DNA from: Chloroflexota bacterium
GTDB lineage: Bacteria > Chloroflexota > Dehalococcoidia > SM23-28-2 > RBG-16-64-32
Length of the DNA: 8,967 bases
Assembly: GCA_022563285.1 (NCBI GenBank)
Contig: JADFNQ010000044.1
Location: 1-8,967 of the forward strand
Reading direction: 5' to 3'
Position numbers and translations under genes: made by a program. The notes below the pieces were generated by a model that saw only the letters and a list, made by a program, of their open reading frames with translations, was not told where the DNA came from and ran no database searches. Shown in pieces: positions 1-6,819 of this stretch (position 1 is the first letter of the stretch; each line of letters opens with the position of its first letter).

Positions 1-1
1 C

Positions 2-283
2 TCCTACCGCTACGACCGCCGCCTGGCCGACATCACAACCAAGGCGGCGATACCGGAGATCGATTACCTCTGGGAATCCCTGACCCGCATCCAGTGCCCA
101 ACCCTGGTGATGCGCGGCGACCACAGTCCCATCCTGGACGACGAGATATCCGGACGCATGGTGGACTCCCTGCCCCATGGGCGGCTGTACGTGTTCGAGG
201 ACACCGGCCACTCCCTGCCGCGCCTGCGGCCGGAGGCGTTCGCCGGCGTCATCCGTCGGTTTCTGTTGGACCAGCCGCTCTAA
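2..283 (+). CDS. Alpha/beta hydrolase, C-terminal fragment (5' end outside window)
   Basis: An open frame enters from the left edge in frame 2 and runs 93 codons to a TAA at 281-283. The translation has the pattern of the last third of an alpha/beta-hydrolase fold enzyme. A strand reading CPTLVMRGDHSPIL matches the segment that normally carries the acidic member of the catalytic triad (Asp in MRGDHS). About 50 residues later comes EDTGHSLPRLRPEAF, where the His fits the catalytic His followed by a helix, and the protein ends in a typical helix (FAGVIRRFLLDQPL). The nucleophile elbow (G-x-S-x-G) lies outside the window, so substrate and exact subfamily (esterase, haloalkane dehalogenase, C-C hydrolase and so on) cannot be decided. 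Its stop overlaps the stop of the convergent DoxX gene. A second copy of its last 31 nt lies at 942-972. Confidence 0.75.
   Translation, partial: SYRYDRRLADITTKAAIPEIDYLWESLTRIQCPTLVMRGDHSPILDDEISGRMVDSLPHGRLYVFEDTGHSLPRLRPEAFAGVIRRFLLDQPL
252..282 (+). repeat. 31-nt direct repeat, left copy (hydrolase 3' end)
   Basis: This stretch encodes the last residues of the hydrolase (RRFLLDQPL) and the first two bases of its stop. It matches 942-972 at 30 of 31 positions. The only difference is T at 266 versus C at 956, a synonymous TTG/CTG change. The offset is 690 nt, a multiple of three, and similarity stops abruptly on both sides. Confidence 0.9.
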
Positions 284-825
284 CCCAGCAGCCAGTTCAG
301 GACAGGCAGCCTCTTGACCGGCTCAAGCTTCTCGACCAACGCGTCCAAGCCCAGAACGCGCCCTGCGCCCATCGCTCCCAGCAGGGCAAAAATGCCTATA
401 TAAATGAGATGGAAGTCCAGAAACGGGTTGTTCGCCGGGTACAGCTGAGCCAAGTAGAAGAGAAACATTTGCGTCGCCGCAAACAGTAACCCGATGCGCG
501 TGAAGAAACCAAGTATGAGGGAGAACCCGATGAGTATCTGGCCCCAGACCAGCAGGGGGTCGATAACGTCAAGGGCCACCGAACTGGTGCTCATGTCCAC
601 GAACACGTCCTTGAGCGGGCCCCTGCTGGCGTTGACCAAGAAGCCCTCGGCGCTGAAGTCCGTGATCAGCTTATCGAAGCCAGACCAGATGAAGATCCAC
701 CCGAAGGACAACCGTCCTCCCAGCACCAGGGCAGGCACGAGGGCAGCCGAGTACTTGAACTCAAACGTACGGTCAATCAGCGGGACGTGAACGGAGTATG
801 TGCTTTCCTGGAGCTTGAGCGCCAT
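280..825 (-). CDS. DoxX-family integral membrane protein
   Basis: The product is 181 aa from the ATG at 825. Four membrane segments can be seen at about residues 28-48, 88-106, 111-128 and 138-158. The first contains GRLSFGWIFIWSGFDKL, the R...G..F...G.DKL pattern of DoxX proteins. The last is preceded by DFHLIYIGIFALLGAMGAGR and followed by GLD, also typical of the family. DoxX proteins are small inner-membrane proteins; some act with thiosulfate:quinone oxidoreductase or thiol/redox complexes, but most, probably including this one, have no proven reaction. The frame stays open upstream to a TTG at 864. I chose ATG 825 because a purine-rich ribosome site lies just upstream (828-838) and the promoter at 865-893 predicts a transcript start near 858, downstream of the TTG. 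The TAG stop overlaps the stop of the convergent hydrolase. Confidence 0.85.
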   Translation of the reverse strand: MALKLQESTYSVHVPLIDRTFEFKYSAALVPALVLGGRLSFGWIFIWSGFDKLITDFSAEGFLVNASRGPLKDVFVDMSTSSVALDVIDPLLVWGQILIGFSLILGFFTRIGLLFAATQMFLFYLAQLYPANNPFLDFHLIYIGIFALLGAMGAGRVLGLDALVEKLEPVKRLPVLNWLLG

Positions 826-827
826 GG

Positions 828-838
828 CTCCCCCTTCC
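828..838 (-). promoter_or_regulatory. Ribosome binding site fixing the DoxX start
   Basis: On the - strand this reads GGAAGGGGGAG, ending two bases before the ATG at 825. Its GGAAGG/GGGGAG core is placed acceptably for initiation there. No comparable site precedes the alternative upstream TTG at 864. Confidence 0.6.
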
Positions 839-864
839 GGAACTGCTCTACGCCAGTGCTTCAA

Positions 865-893
865 ATGATAGCGATCAAGCGAAGTCCTGTAAA
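865..893 (-). promoter_or_regulatory. Sigma-70-like promoter for the DoxX gene
   Basis: On the - strand, a -35 box TTTACA (893-888) and a -10 box TATCAT (870-865) are separated by exactly 17 nt. Each matches the consensus at 5 of 6 bases. The expected start of transcription is near 858, giving a leader of about 33 nt that contains the ribosome site. This makes the DoxX gene an independent single-gene unit. Confidence 0.6.
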
Positions 894-941
894 ACGGTCG
901 GATTTAACGGCAATATAGCGTCATTTGGGAATACAACGGCC

Positions 942-972
942 TCCGTCGGTTTCTGCTGGACCAGCCGCTCTA
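942..972 (+). repeat. 31-nt direct repeat, right copy
   Basis: This near-identical copy of 252-282 lies in non-coding sequence upstream of the DoxX promoter. Read in the same frame it still gives LRRFLLDQPL followed by TAG. The open frame around it begins just after a TAA at 905, so it is only about 21 codons long and has no start. It looks like a displaced or residual gene end, not a gene. Confidence 0.9.
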
Positions 973-980
973 GGAGCGGC
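964..980. repeat. Short inverted repeat (7-bp stem, 3-nt loop)
   Basis: GCCGCTC and GAGCGGC flank a TAG, forming a perfect 7-bp hairpin that begins inside the right copy of the direct repeat and extends past its edge. No T-run follows on either strand, so I do not call it a terminator. The left repeat copy lacks the right arm of this hairpin. Confidence 0.5.
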
Positions 981-1072
981 CGTGGCGGTCTAGCCTGAGA
1001 GTCGGTCAGCGCCTCGGACGGATCGCCTCTACTGGTGATTCGTAGGGGCGGCGGACTGAGGGTGGCTAGAGT

Positions 1073-1405
1073 CTAGTCCACCTCCAGCGCCTCGAAAACC
1101 GGCGGGAATATCCCGATCATCCCCAGCACCATCAGGACAACGCCGATCACGATCGCCGCGGGCAGAAGGCCGTCTCGCCGGAACAGAGCCAGGTGGAGCA
1201 GCGGCCAGCTTGTCGCCCAGGCGATGAGGGCCAGGCTGCTCTTGCCGGACAGAGGGCCGACCGCATCGTCCCACTTGAGCCAGTCCTTGAATCCCAGCGC
1301 CGCCCCCGCCGCAGAGGTCACCACCCCCAGCGTCAGCACCCCTATCCCGGCGGCGATCAAGGCCGCCGCCAGCGCGCCGTCCATGGCCTTCTCTTCTGAC
1401 ATCAT
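1073..1405 (-). CDS. Small membrane protein of unknown function (three TM segments)
   Basis: The product is 110 aa from the ATG at 1405. Hydrophobic segments lie at about residues 8-36, 54-73 and 81-103. Between them are motif-like stretches: KWDDAVGPLSGKS before the second segment, WATSWPLLH with a His at residue 71 near its end, and GIFPPVF near the C-terminus. The first segment is rich in Ala and Gly. I do not recognise the family. The frame also has a TTG at 1447, six bases after the upstream gene's stop, but the nearby GGAGG lies only 2 nt from it and the extra 14 residues are polar and low in information, so I prefer the ATG. The gene follows the 177-aa membrane protein on the same strand within about 50 nt, so the two are probably co-transcribed and may form one membrane complex (inference). 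Confidence 0.65.
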   Translation of the reverse strand: MMSEEKAMDGALAAALIAAGIGVLTLGVVTSAAGAALGFKDWLKWDDAVGPLSGKSSLALIAWATSWPLLHLALFRRDGLLPAAIVIGVVLMVLGMIGIFPPVFEALEVD

Positions 1406-1453
1406 CCTTGTGCCGCCCTCTGTGGTATCTCCAGTAGCTATCGTCAAGCCCTC

Positions 1454-1987
1454 CTATTGGACCGGCGCCACTTTCGTTACCAACGCTCCGAACAGGCCGG
1501 CGATGGCCGCTGCGCTGAACGCCACAACGAACATCCCCATCAGCGTCCAGCGGATGCGGTCGTTCGTCACCAGGCGCGTTCCATAGTAGGTGACCAACAG
1601 CGCCACCGCCGTGGCCAGCATCGGCGTAACGAAGGCGATATGCTCTTTCCATTCGAAGGCGAATTTGTGCCACAGGTCCGTGTCCGGATCAGATAGAAGC
1701 AGAGAGCGGGGGAAGCCGGACAGGTCCGTGGTTCCCTCAGGAGGCTTGGCCCGGTACCAGGGATAGACCACATACGTGCCCGTCATGACCGCCAACCAGG
1801 CGAGCACGGCCATCGACCATACTCCCAATTGGAGACGGCGCAGCCGCTCCCGGATCCCCTCCGGCGTCACCAGTCCGGCGCGAAAGCTCCACAGCCCTGC
1901 AAGCCCGCCGGCGAAGGCCAGCAGAAACGCCCCGCCGAACAGAACGCCATGGAACAGCGCCCAGATTTCGCGGTCGGTCATAGACAC
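1454..1987 (-). CDS. Four-TM membrane protein with paired His residues, unknown function
   Basis: The product is 177 aa from a GTG at 1987, chosen because GGGAGG (2002-1997) lies 9 nt upstream. The in-frame ATG at 1981 would be 15 nt from it. Membrane segments lie at about residues 10-33, 56-76, 118-136 and 148-170. His13 sits in the first segment. A loop reading DLWHKFAFEWKEHIAF places His107 and His116 just before the third segment, a spacing that could ligate a heme or metal (inference only; there is no CxxCH). TYVVYPWYR follows the second segment. I cannot place it in a named family with confidence. The next gene downstream is another small membrane protein with a His/Trp-rich segment, which suggests a two-gene unit. 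The upstream region has a TATGAT (2067-2062) that could be a -10 box, but no good -35 box pairs with it. Confidence 0.7.
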   Translation of the reverse strand: MSMTDREIWALFHGVLFGGAFLLAFAGGLAGLWSFRAGLVTPEGIRERLRRLQLGVWSMAVLAWLAVMTGTYVVYPWYRAKPPEGTTDLSGFPRSLLLSDPDTDLWHKFAFEWKEHIAFVTPMLATAVALLVTYYGTRLVTNDRIRWTLMGMFVVAFSAAAIAGLFGALVTKVAPVQ

Positions 1988-2122
1988 AGCGCTTCGCCTC
2001 CCTTCGTCAGAGCCAGAGGCCGGGCTTGGTCGGTATTGTGATTGTTTTCACTTTCACTCTTATCATATCGCTAAATGACAGGCTAGTAAGTCGGGCAAAG
2101 CCTGAAATCAACGTAGGGTTTT

Positions 2123-2156
2123 CCCTTACCGATATGCTGAATATCTAAAGGAAGGG
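2123..2156. repeat. Weak imperfect hairpin downstream of the VWA gene
   Basis: An inner pair GATAT/ATATC (2131-2135, 2141-2145) with a 5-nt loop is nested inside an outer pair CCCTT/AAGGG (2123-2127, 2152-2156) with an internal loop. It lies about 20-50 nt past the VWA stop on the - strand. There is no T-run after it in the direction of transcription, so it could be a 3'-end structure or chance. It is the only structure I see between the VWA stop and the upstream region of the membrane-protein pair. Confidence 0.25.
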
Positions 2157-2174
2157 CAGGCTGGTTGCTACCCA

Positions 2175-4262
2175 CTACGCGGCCTGGCCGCCCAGGCGCT
2201 TGCGCTTCTGGGAGACGTAGTCCACCAGGATGTACTCCCCCAGCTTCTCCGGCGTGCTGTAGAACACCCGCCCCTTGTTCATCTTGGCTATCTGGTTCAC
2301 GAACTCTTTCAGGTAGTAATTGCGGTCCAGCATGAACGTGTTGATCACGATCCCCTTCCGGGTGCACCGCCGCACCTCTTTCAGCGTCTCCCGGATCGTG
2401 ATCGGGCTGGGCGGGTAGGCGAAGTAGGAGCGCCCGTGCTCCAGGTGCGCCGTCGGCTCCCCGTCCGAGATCATGATGATCTGGCGTGTCCCCGCATTGT
2501 GCCGCGCCAGCAGCTTCTGGGCAAGCATGAACGCGTGGTGCATGTTCGTACCCAGCACAGACTCGTCCCAGCGTACGTAGGGCAGCTCATCGGCCCGCAG
2601 CTCCCGCGCGTAGGCGGAGAAACCGAGGATATACAGCTTGTCCTTGGGGAACTGGGTGCGGATCAGGTTCTGCAGCGCCAGGGCCACCTTCTTCGCCGCC
2701 TGGAAGCTCCCCCGCAGCGCCATTGACCAGGAGAGGTCCAGCATCATCACCGTCGCCGTGCTGGTCAGCGTCTCCGAGCGGTACACCTCGAAGTCGTCCT
2801 TGTCCAGGCGCACCGGCACCTGAGGCCCCTCGCGTAAGACGGCGTTCATGATCGTACCGCCCAGGTTGAGGTGGAACGGGTCCCCGAACTCATACTGCTT
2901 CGTCTCGTCCGCTCGCTCACCGCCGTAGCCGCGCTCCCCCAGCGGATGCTTGCCGTAGACGGACTTCTTCAACTGGGTGTAGATCTCACCCAGCGCCTTC
3001 TCCCCGATCTTCCGCACGCCCTTGGGCGTCAGCTCCCAGCCTTTCCCTTTACGGCGGATGTAGCCCGCCTCTTCCAGTATCTCCAGGAAGTCTTTGAGCT
3101 GGCGCAGCGTGTCATACGCCTCGTCCCCCAGCAGCTCCCGCAGCTTCTCCTCGTCTATGTCGTCCAGGTTGCCCCCGTACTGGGTTCGCTCCAGCTGCTT
3201 CTCCAGGTCGTCCAGCCCCTGCAGGTCGTCCATCAGGCTCATCGCCTGCAGGAGGTCTAGCTCCTCGTCGCCGCGGAACGGGTACTGGTCCTGGAGGTCG
3301 CGCGTGGGATACAGGATGTCCAGGTTAATCGAGAGCTCCTGAAGCTGGCGCTGCAGGTCCGAGTCGCCCACCTTGTCCATCAGCAGTTCTTGCAGTTGCT
3401 GGCGCATCTCCGGGGGCAGGCTGTCCAACAACGCCTGCATGACGCCCGCCTGCTGCTGCATCTCCTCGATGAGCTGTTCCAGGCTCTGGGGAGGGTTGTC
3501 CCCGAACAGGTCGCCGTACTTGTCCATGAACCCCTGGAAGTCAGGCTGACCCCCGGCCATCTTCTCCGAGAGCATCTCGTTCAGCTCCCGGATCATCTCC
3601 TTCATGCGCGCCATCTCCTCCGGGCTCATGTTGGCGATCTGGTTGTAGATGTCCTTGAAGAAGGTGTCCATCATCGCCTTCTTCAGCATCTCCATGAGCT
3701 CCTGGAACTTGGCCCCCGCCTCCGGGTCCATGAACTCGTAGTTCTGGAGCTCCTTCACCTTGCCGCCGACGTCCTCCGGCAGGTTCTCCAGGACGTTCTT
3801 CTTCTTCTCCGCGATCCTCTTCAGCATCTGCGCCAGCCGCTGCTGCTCCTCCGCCGTGGGCTCCTGCTGCGAGGGCTGCATCGCCTCCTCGAACGCCCGC
3901 AGCGGGCTGTCGCCACCGTGGAGCTGGCGTTCGGCCTTCTGCAGGCGGCTGTCCAGCGTCCCCTTCTCCAGAGAGAGGATCTCATCCAACCGCTTCTTGA
4001 TGTCCTCGAAGACGGAGTTGAGGTTGTATCGGTCCAGCGTCTGCCGTCGCTGCTGTCGCAGCTGCTGCAGCAGGTCTCGCAACCCCTGCATCCGCTGGGC
4101 CAGCGGGTTGCGCAGCCCGCGCTGAAACAGGTTGCGCAGCGCGTGCTGCAGGTCGCCGAAGTTCATCAGGTCATCGGTGATGCCGGCCAGGATATCATCC
4201 GGGTCCAGGGGCCCGATATCCTGGCTCCCGTCCCACTCGTAGTAGCGAAAGCGAAAACTCAT
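2175..4262 (-). CDS. VWA-domain protein with long helical N-terminal region, partner of the AAA+ ATPase
   Basis: The product is 695 aa. Residues 1-35 form a short N-terminal motif (RYYEWDG...DDLMNFGD). Residues 40-360 are highly charged and rich in Gln, Glu, Leu and Met, with helix or coiled-coil character. Residues 385-425 look like a winged helix (ILEEAGYIRRKGKGWELTPK). A von Willebrand A domain occupies about 500-690. Its metal-ion-dependent adhesion site is complete: D509-x-S511-x-S513, T572 in GTNMHH and D600 in SDGEPT, so it should bind Mg2+ or a similar ion. No signal peptide or membrane segment is seen, so it is probably cytoplasmic. The AAA+ gene ends 48 nt upstream on the same strand, matching the known MoxR/VWA and ChlI/ChlD-like arrangement in which the VWA protein couples the ATPase to a target. 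The ATG at 4262 has only a weak ribosome site; the GGAGG just after the previous stop has no in-frame start near it. Confidence 0.85.
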   Translation of the reverse strand: MSFRFRYYEWDGSQDIGPLDPDDILAGITDDLMNFGDLQHALRNLFQRGLRNPLAQRMQGLRDLLQQLRQQRRQTLDRYNLNSVFEDIKKRLDEILSLEKGTLDSRLQKAERQLHGGDSPLRAFEEAMQPSQQEPTAEEQQRLAQMLKRIAEKKKNVLENLPEDVGGKVKELQNYEFMDPEAGAKFQELMEMLKKAMMDTFFKDIYNQIANMSPEEMARMKEMIRELNEMLSEKMAGGQPDFQGFMDKYGDLFGDNPPQSLEQLIEEMQQQAGVMQALLDSLPPEMRQQLQELLMDKVGDSDLQRQLQELSINLDILYPTRDLQDQYPFRGDEELDLLQAMSLMDDLQGLDDLEKQLERTQYGGNLDDIDEEKLRELLGDEAYDTLRQLKDFLEILEEAGYIRRKGKGWELTPKGVRKIGEKALGEIYTQLKKSVYGKHPLGERGYGGERADETKQYEFGDPFHLNLGGTIMNAVLREGPQVPVRLDKDDFEVYRSETLTSTATVMMLDLSWSMALRGSFQAAKKVALALQNLIRTQFPKDKLYILGFSAYARELRADELPYVRWDESVLGTNMHHAFMLAQKLLARHNAGTRQIIMISDGEPTAHLEHGRSYFAYPPSPITIRETLKEVRRCTRKGIVINTFMLDRNYYLKEFVNQIAKMNKGRVFYSTPEKLGEYILVDYVSQKRKRLGGQAA

Positions 4263-4310
4263 CTGGTATATCTCGCGGCTCGGGCCACAGCTTGCCCTAT
4301 CGGATTCCTC

Positions 4311-5717
4311 CTACCCCCTGTACTGGAAGCGACCGCCGATCTTGTCCTTGTTCAGCCGCTTGTTCAGGTGCAGCCCCTCCAGCACGAACTCCACCGCCGA
4401 AGCGATAGCCGGCTTGCTCCGGCCCGCGCCCAGCTTCTCCGCCGCCGCCGCCAGCCCCTCCGTCTGCTTCACCAGCTTGACGTACTCCGCCGCCGGCGTC
4501 TGATCGCCCACCTCCACGGCGTGGCCCGCCTTGAACTTGGCCACCACCGTCTCCAGCTCGCCCAGGCTGAAGTAGCGGTTGAACACGGCCAGGACGGCCC
4601 CCTGCATCAGACGGTCGATGATCTGCTCCTCGCGCCCCTCCTCCACCGTCTCGAACTCCAGCTTGCCACTGATCGCGGGCACCAGGAAGGGCAGGTCGCT
4701 TATTCGGGGCACGATCTCCTTCTCGTTCAGCCGGATGGCGCGACGGAAGGCGTTGGCCAGCAGCGCCTCATAGTCGGCGATAGAGGCCCGGACGGAGACC
4801 CCGGACCGCTGGTTGATATCCGGGCTGCGCCGGGCCAGCCGTGTCACCTCGGCCACGATCTCCTTCATGTAGGGCGGCACGTTCACCGGGTGCTCATCGT
4901 CCTCCTCGAACCGGGAGCGCTCCTGCTCCATGATCTCGATCTCCGTCTCCACGGTCTTCGGGTAGTGGGTTCGGATCTGCGCCCCATACCGGTCCTTCAG
5001 CGGCGTAATGATCCGGCCCCGGTTGGTGTAGTCCTCCGGGTTGGCGGTGGCGACCACGAAGACGTCCAGGGGCAGGCGTACCCGGTAGCCCCGGATCTGT
5101 ACGTCCCGCTCCTCCATGATGTTGAGCAGGCCCACCTGGATGCGCTCGGCCAGGTCCGGTAGCTCGTTGATGCAGAAGATGCCCCGGTTGTGTCTGGGCA
5201 CCAGCCCGTAGTGGATCGTCAGCTCGTCCGAGAGGTAGCGACCCTCAGCCACCTTGATCGGGTCGACCTCGCCGATCAGGTCGGCGATGGTGATGTCCGG
5301 AGTGGCCAGCTTCTCCCCGTAGCGGCGCTCGTGGTCCAGCCACGTCACCTCCGTATCGTCACCCTCCTGCTCGACGAGCCCTAGACAGCGAGCGCATATC
5401 GGGGCGAACGGGTTGTCGTTGATCTCGCATCCCGCGATCGCCGGGATCTCTTCGTCCAGCAGGTGCACCAGGGAGCGGATCACCCGCGACTTCGCCTGCC
5501 CGCGCTCACCCAGGAAGATGATGTCCTGTCCGGACAGGATCGCGTTCTCCAGGTGGGGGATAACCGTCTCCTCAAAGCCGACGATGCCCGGCAGGTGGTT
5601 TGTCTCTCCCTTGCGGATCCGCTCTATGAGGTTCCTGCGCATCTCCTGCTTGACGCTCAAGATCCTGTAACCGGACTCGCGGAGCTGTCTAATCGTCGTC
5701 GGCTTCTTCTCTACCAC
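4311..5717 (-). CDS. MoxR/ChlI-like AAA+ ATPase (often annotated as magnesium chelatase)
   Basis: The product is 468 aa from a GTG at 5717, with GGGAG four bases upstream. The AAA+ module begins near residue 40. Walker A is GERGQAKS (K76, S77), with the Ala before Lys usual in MoxR proteins. A Cys cluster at C97, C108 and C111 (ICARC) follows. The Walker B region GIFCINELPDL has Asn184-Glu185 where most AAA+ proteins have Asp-Glu. Sensor 1 is ATANPED with N226, followed by DRYGAQIRTHYP with a candidate arginine finger. These features resemble the magnesium-chelatase subunit I-like family found beside VWA proteins in Actinobacteria (from memory, the Mycobacterium Rv0958/Rv0959 pair). No ChlH or other tetrapyrrole gene is present, so true Mg insertion into porphyrin is unlikely. 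A role as a chaperone or remodelling ATPase acting with the VWA protein is the better inference. Confidence 0.85.
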   Translation of the reverse strand: MVEKKPTTIRQLRESGYRILSVKQEMRRNLIERIRKGETNHLPGIVGFEETVIPHLENAILSGQDIIFLGERGQAKSRVIRSLVHLLDEEIPAIAGCEINDNPFAPICARCLGLVEQEGDDTEVTWLDHERRYGEKLATPDITIADLIGEVDPIKVAEGRYLSDELTIHYGLVPRHNRGIFCINELPDLAERIQVGLLNIMEERDVQIRGYRVRLPLDVFVVATANPEDYTNRGRIITPLKDRYGAQIRTHYPKTVETEIEIMEQERSRFEEDDEHPVNVPPYMKEIVAEVTRLARRSPDINQRSGVSVRASIADYEALLANAFRRAIRLNEKEIVPRISDLPFLVPAISGKLEFETVEEGREEQIIDRLMQGAVLAVFNRYFSLGELETVVAKFKAGHAVEVGDQTPAAEYVKLVKQTEGLAAAAEKLGAGRSKPAIASAVEFVLEGLHLNKRLNKDKIGGRFQYRG

Positions 5718-5752
5718 TCTTCTCCCAGCCTTCTAGATGCTCTGTTTCGCCA

Positions 5753-5779
5753 GCGGCCCCGATCCGTCCTCGGGGCCGC
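5753..5779. repeat. Strong GC hairpin between the HypE-like and AAA+ genes
   Basis: A perfect 10-bp inverted repeat (GCGGCCCCGA and TCGGGGCCGC) has a 7-nt loop. On the - strand it starts 8 nt after the stop of the HypE-like gene and ends 35 nt before the GTG of the AAA+ gene. No run of T follows, so it is not a classic intrinsic terminator. It could reduce read-through, protect the 3' end of the upstream message, or serve as a processing site. I see no convincing promoter in the remaining 35 nt. Confidence 0.6.
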
Positions 5780-5787
5780 CGTGCTCT

Positions 5788-6810
5788 CTAACCCGCCAAG
5801 AAACGCGCTACTTCATCCCTGGGGAAACGGGGTATCGTCTCGGTTCCGGCGTGCGACCCTATTATAACCCCCGCCTCCTGCTTGACCATACTGCCGATCC
5901 GCCGGGCCTCGATTCCCGCCTCACCCAGCGCCGCCAGCGCCGTCCCGCAGTCCTCCTCCGCCACGACGATGAGCAGCGCTCCCGAGGCCAGCAGCCCCAG
6001 CGGCGACAGCGAGGCGGCGGAGCAGATCGCCCGCGTCTCCGGCAGCACCGTGATCGCATCCTCTTCCACCCTCAGCCCCAGTCCGGTCGCCTCCGCCAGC
6101 TCGTACAGTGCGGTGGCCAGGCCGCCCTCTGTGGGATCGTGCATAGCGTGCACCGTGCCCCCGGCGCCGCGCACGGCGACGCAGGCCGTCGACGCCTCCG
6201 CCACCACGCTTATCCCCGGCTCAAAGATGTAGCCCCTCGCCCTCTCCAGCGTTGGCCCCGGTACGCCCAGGCGCTGCAGCCGCTCCCCCGCCTCGCGCGC
6301 CAGCACCGCCGTCCCCTCAATGGCGATCCCCTTGCTGAGGATGAGCGCGTCGCCCTCTCTGGCGCCCGCGGGCTGCACCAGCGCCTCCCGCTCCACCTCT
6401 CCCAGCATCGCCCCCACGACGATCGGCCGGTCCAGCCCGTAGGTGATCTCCGTGTGACCTCCCACCGGCTCGACCCCCAGCCCCTCGCAGGCCTCCAGTA
6501 CCTGTCCGAACACCTCTGAGGCCTGCTCCTCCGTTGCCCCTTCCGGCAGGAGGACCGTGGCCAGGAACCAGGCCGGCCGCGCGCCCATGCAGGCCACGTC
6601 GTTGGCGTTCACGTGCACCGCGTACCAGCCGATGTGGTCGCTGGCGAAAGTGACCGGATCGCTCTTCGCCACCAGCAGCCGCTCCCCGCCGGCGTCGATC
6701 ACTGCGGCGTCGCGGCCCACGCCCGGGCCCAGCAGGACGCGAGGATCTCGCCGCTGGATCCTTGCCAGCAGCCTGGCCAGCAGTTCGTTGGGGAGCTTGC
6801 CGACGTCCAC
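5788..6810 (-). CDS. HypE/AIR-synthase (PurM)-like ATP-binding protein
   Basis: The product is 340 aa. The N-terminal PurM-like domain (about residues 5-140) has GPGVGRDAAVI (D34), SDPV (D51), VNANDVACMGARP (N70, D71) and GGHTEIT (residues 117-123). The C-terminal domain (about 150-310) carries HDPTEGGLATALYE at residues 224-237, the hallmark of HypE-like proteins. These segments bind ATP and Mg2+ in the family. True HypE ends in PRIC, whose Cys carries the carbamoyl group; this protein ends in RFPRDEVARFLAG, and no other hydrogenase maturation gene is nearby. I therefore call it a HypE-related protein of unknown substrate, and not HypE. The GTG at 6810 lacks a ribosome site, which fits a promoter placed only a few bases upstream (leaderless start). 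The AAA+ gene follows 70 nt downstream across a strong hairpin. Confidence 0.85.
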   Translation of the reverse strand: MDVGKLPNELLARLLARIQRRDPRVLLGPGVGRDAAVIDAGGERLLVAKSDPVTFASDHIGWYAVHVNANDVACMGARPAWFLATVLLPEGATEEQASEVFGQVLEACEGLGVEPVGGHTEITYGLDRPIVVGAMLGEVEREALVQPAGAREGDALILSKGIAIEGTAVLAREAGERLQRLGVPGPTLERARGYIFEPGISVVAEASTACVAVRGAGGTVHAMHDPTEGGLATALYELAEATGLGLRVEEDAITVLPETRAICSAASLSPLGLLASGALLIVVAEEDCGTALAALGEAGIEARRIGSMVKQEAGVIIGSHAGTETIPRFPRDEVARFLAG

Positions 6811-6819
6811 TTCGCCCGC

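Noticed and set aside
1029..1673. A 214-codon - strand frame overlapping both small membrane proteins
   Set aside because: It is a shifted-frame shadow, Gly/Arg/Asp-rich and without membrane segments, while the two overlapped frames give clear membrane proteins with ribosome sites.
2079..2104. CAGGCT...AGCCTG inverted repeat as a terminator for the VWA operon
   Set aside because: The stem is 6 bp with a 14-nt loop and no T-run on either strand; it may be chance.
3390..5162. A 590-codon open frame on the + strand across the AAA+ and VWA genes
   Set aside because: It lies wholly antisense to two well-supported genes, crosses their junction, and its translation is a Leu/Arg/Gln/His-rich mirror of their codon bias with no domain.
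4311..5717. True magnesium chelatase subunit I (BchI/ChlI)
   Set aside because: Walker B is Asn-Glu, the partner is a large VWA protein unlike ChlD, and no ChlH or tetrapyrrole gene is present.
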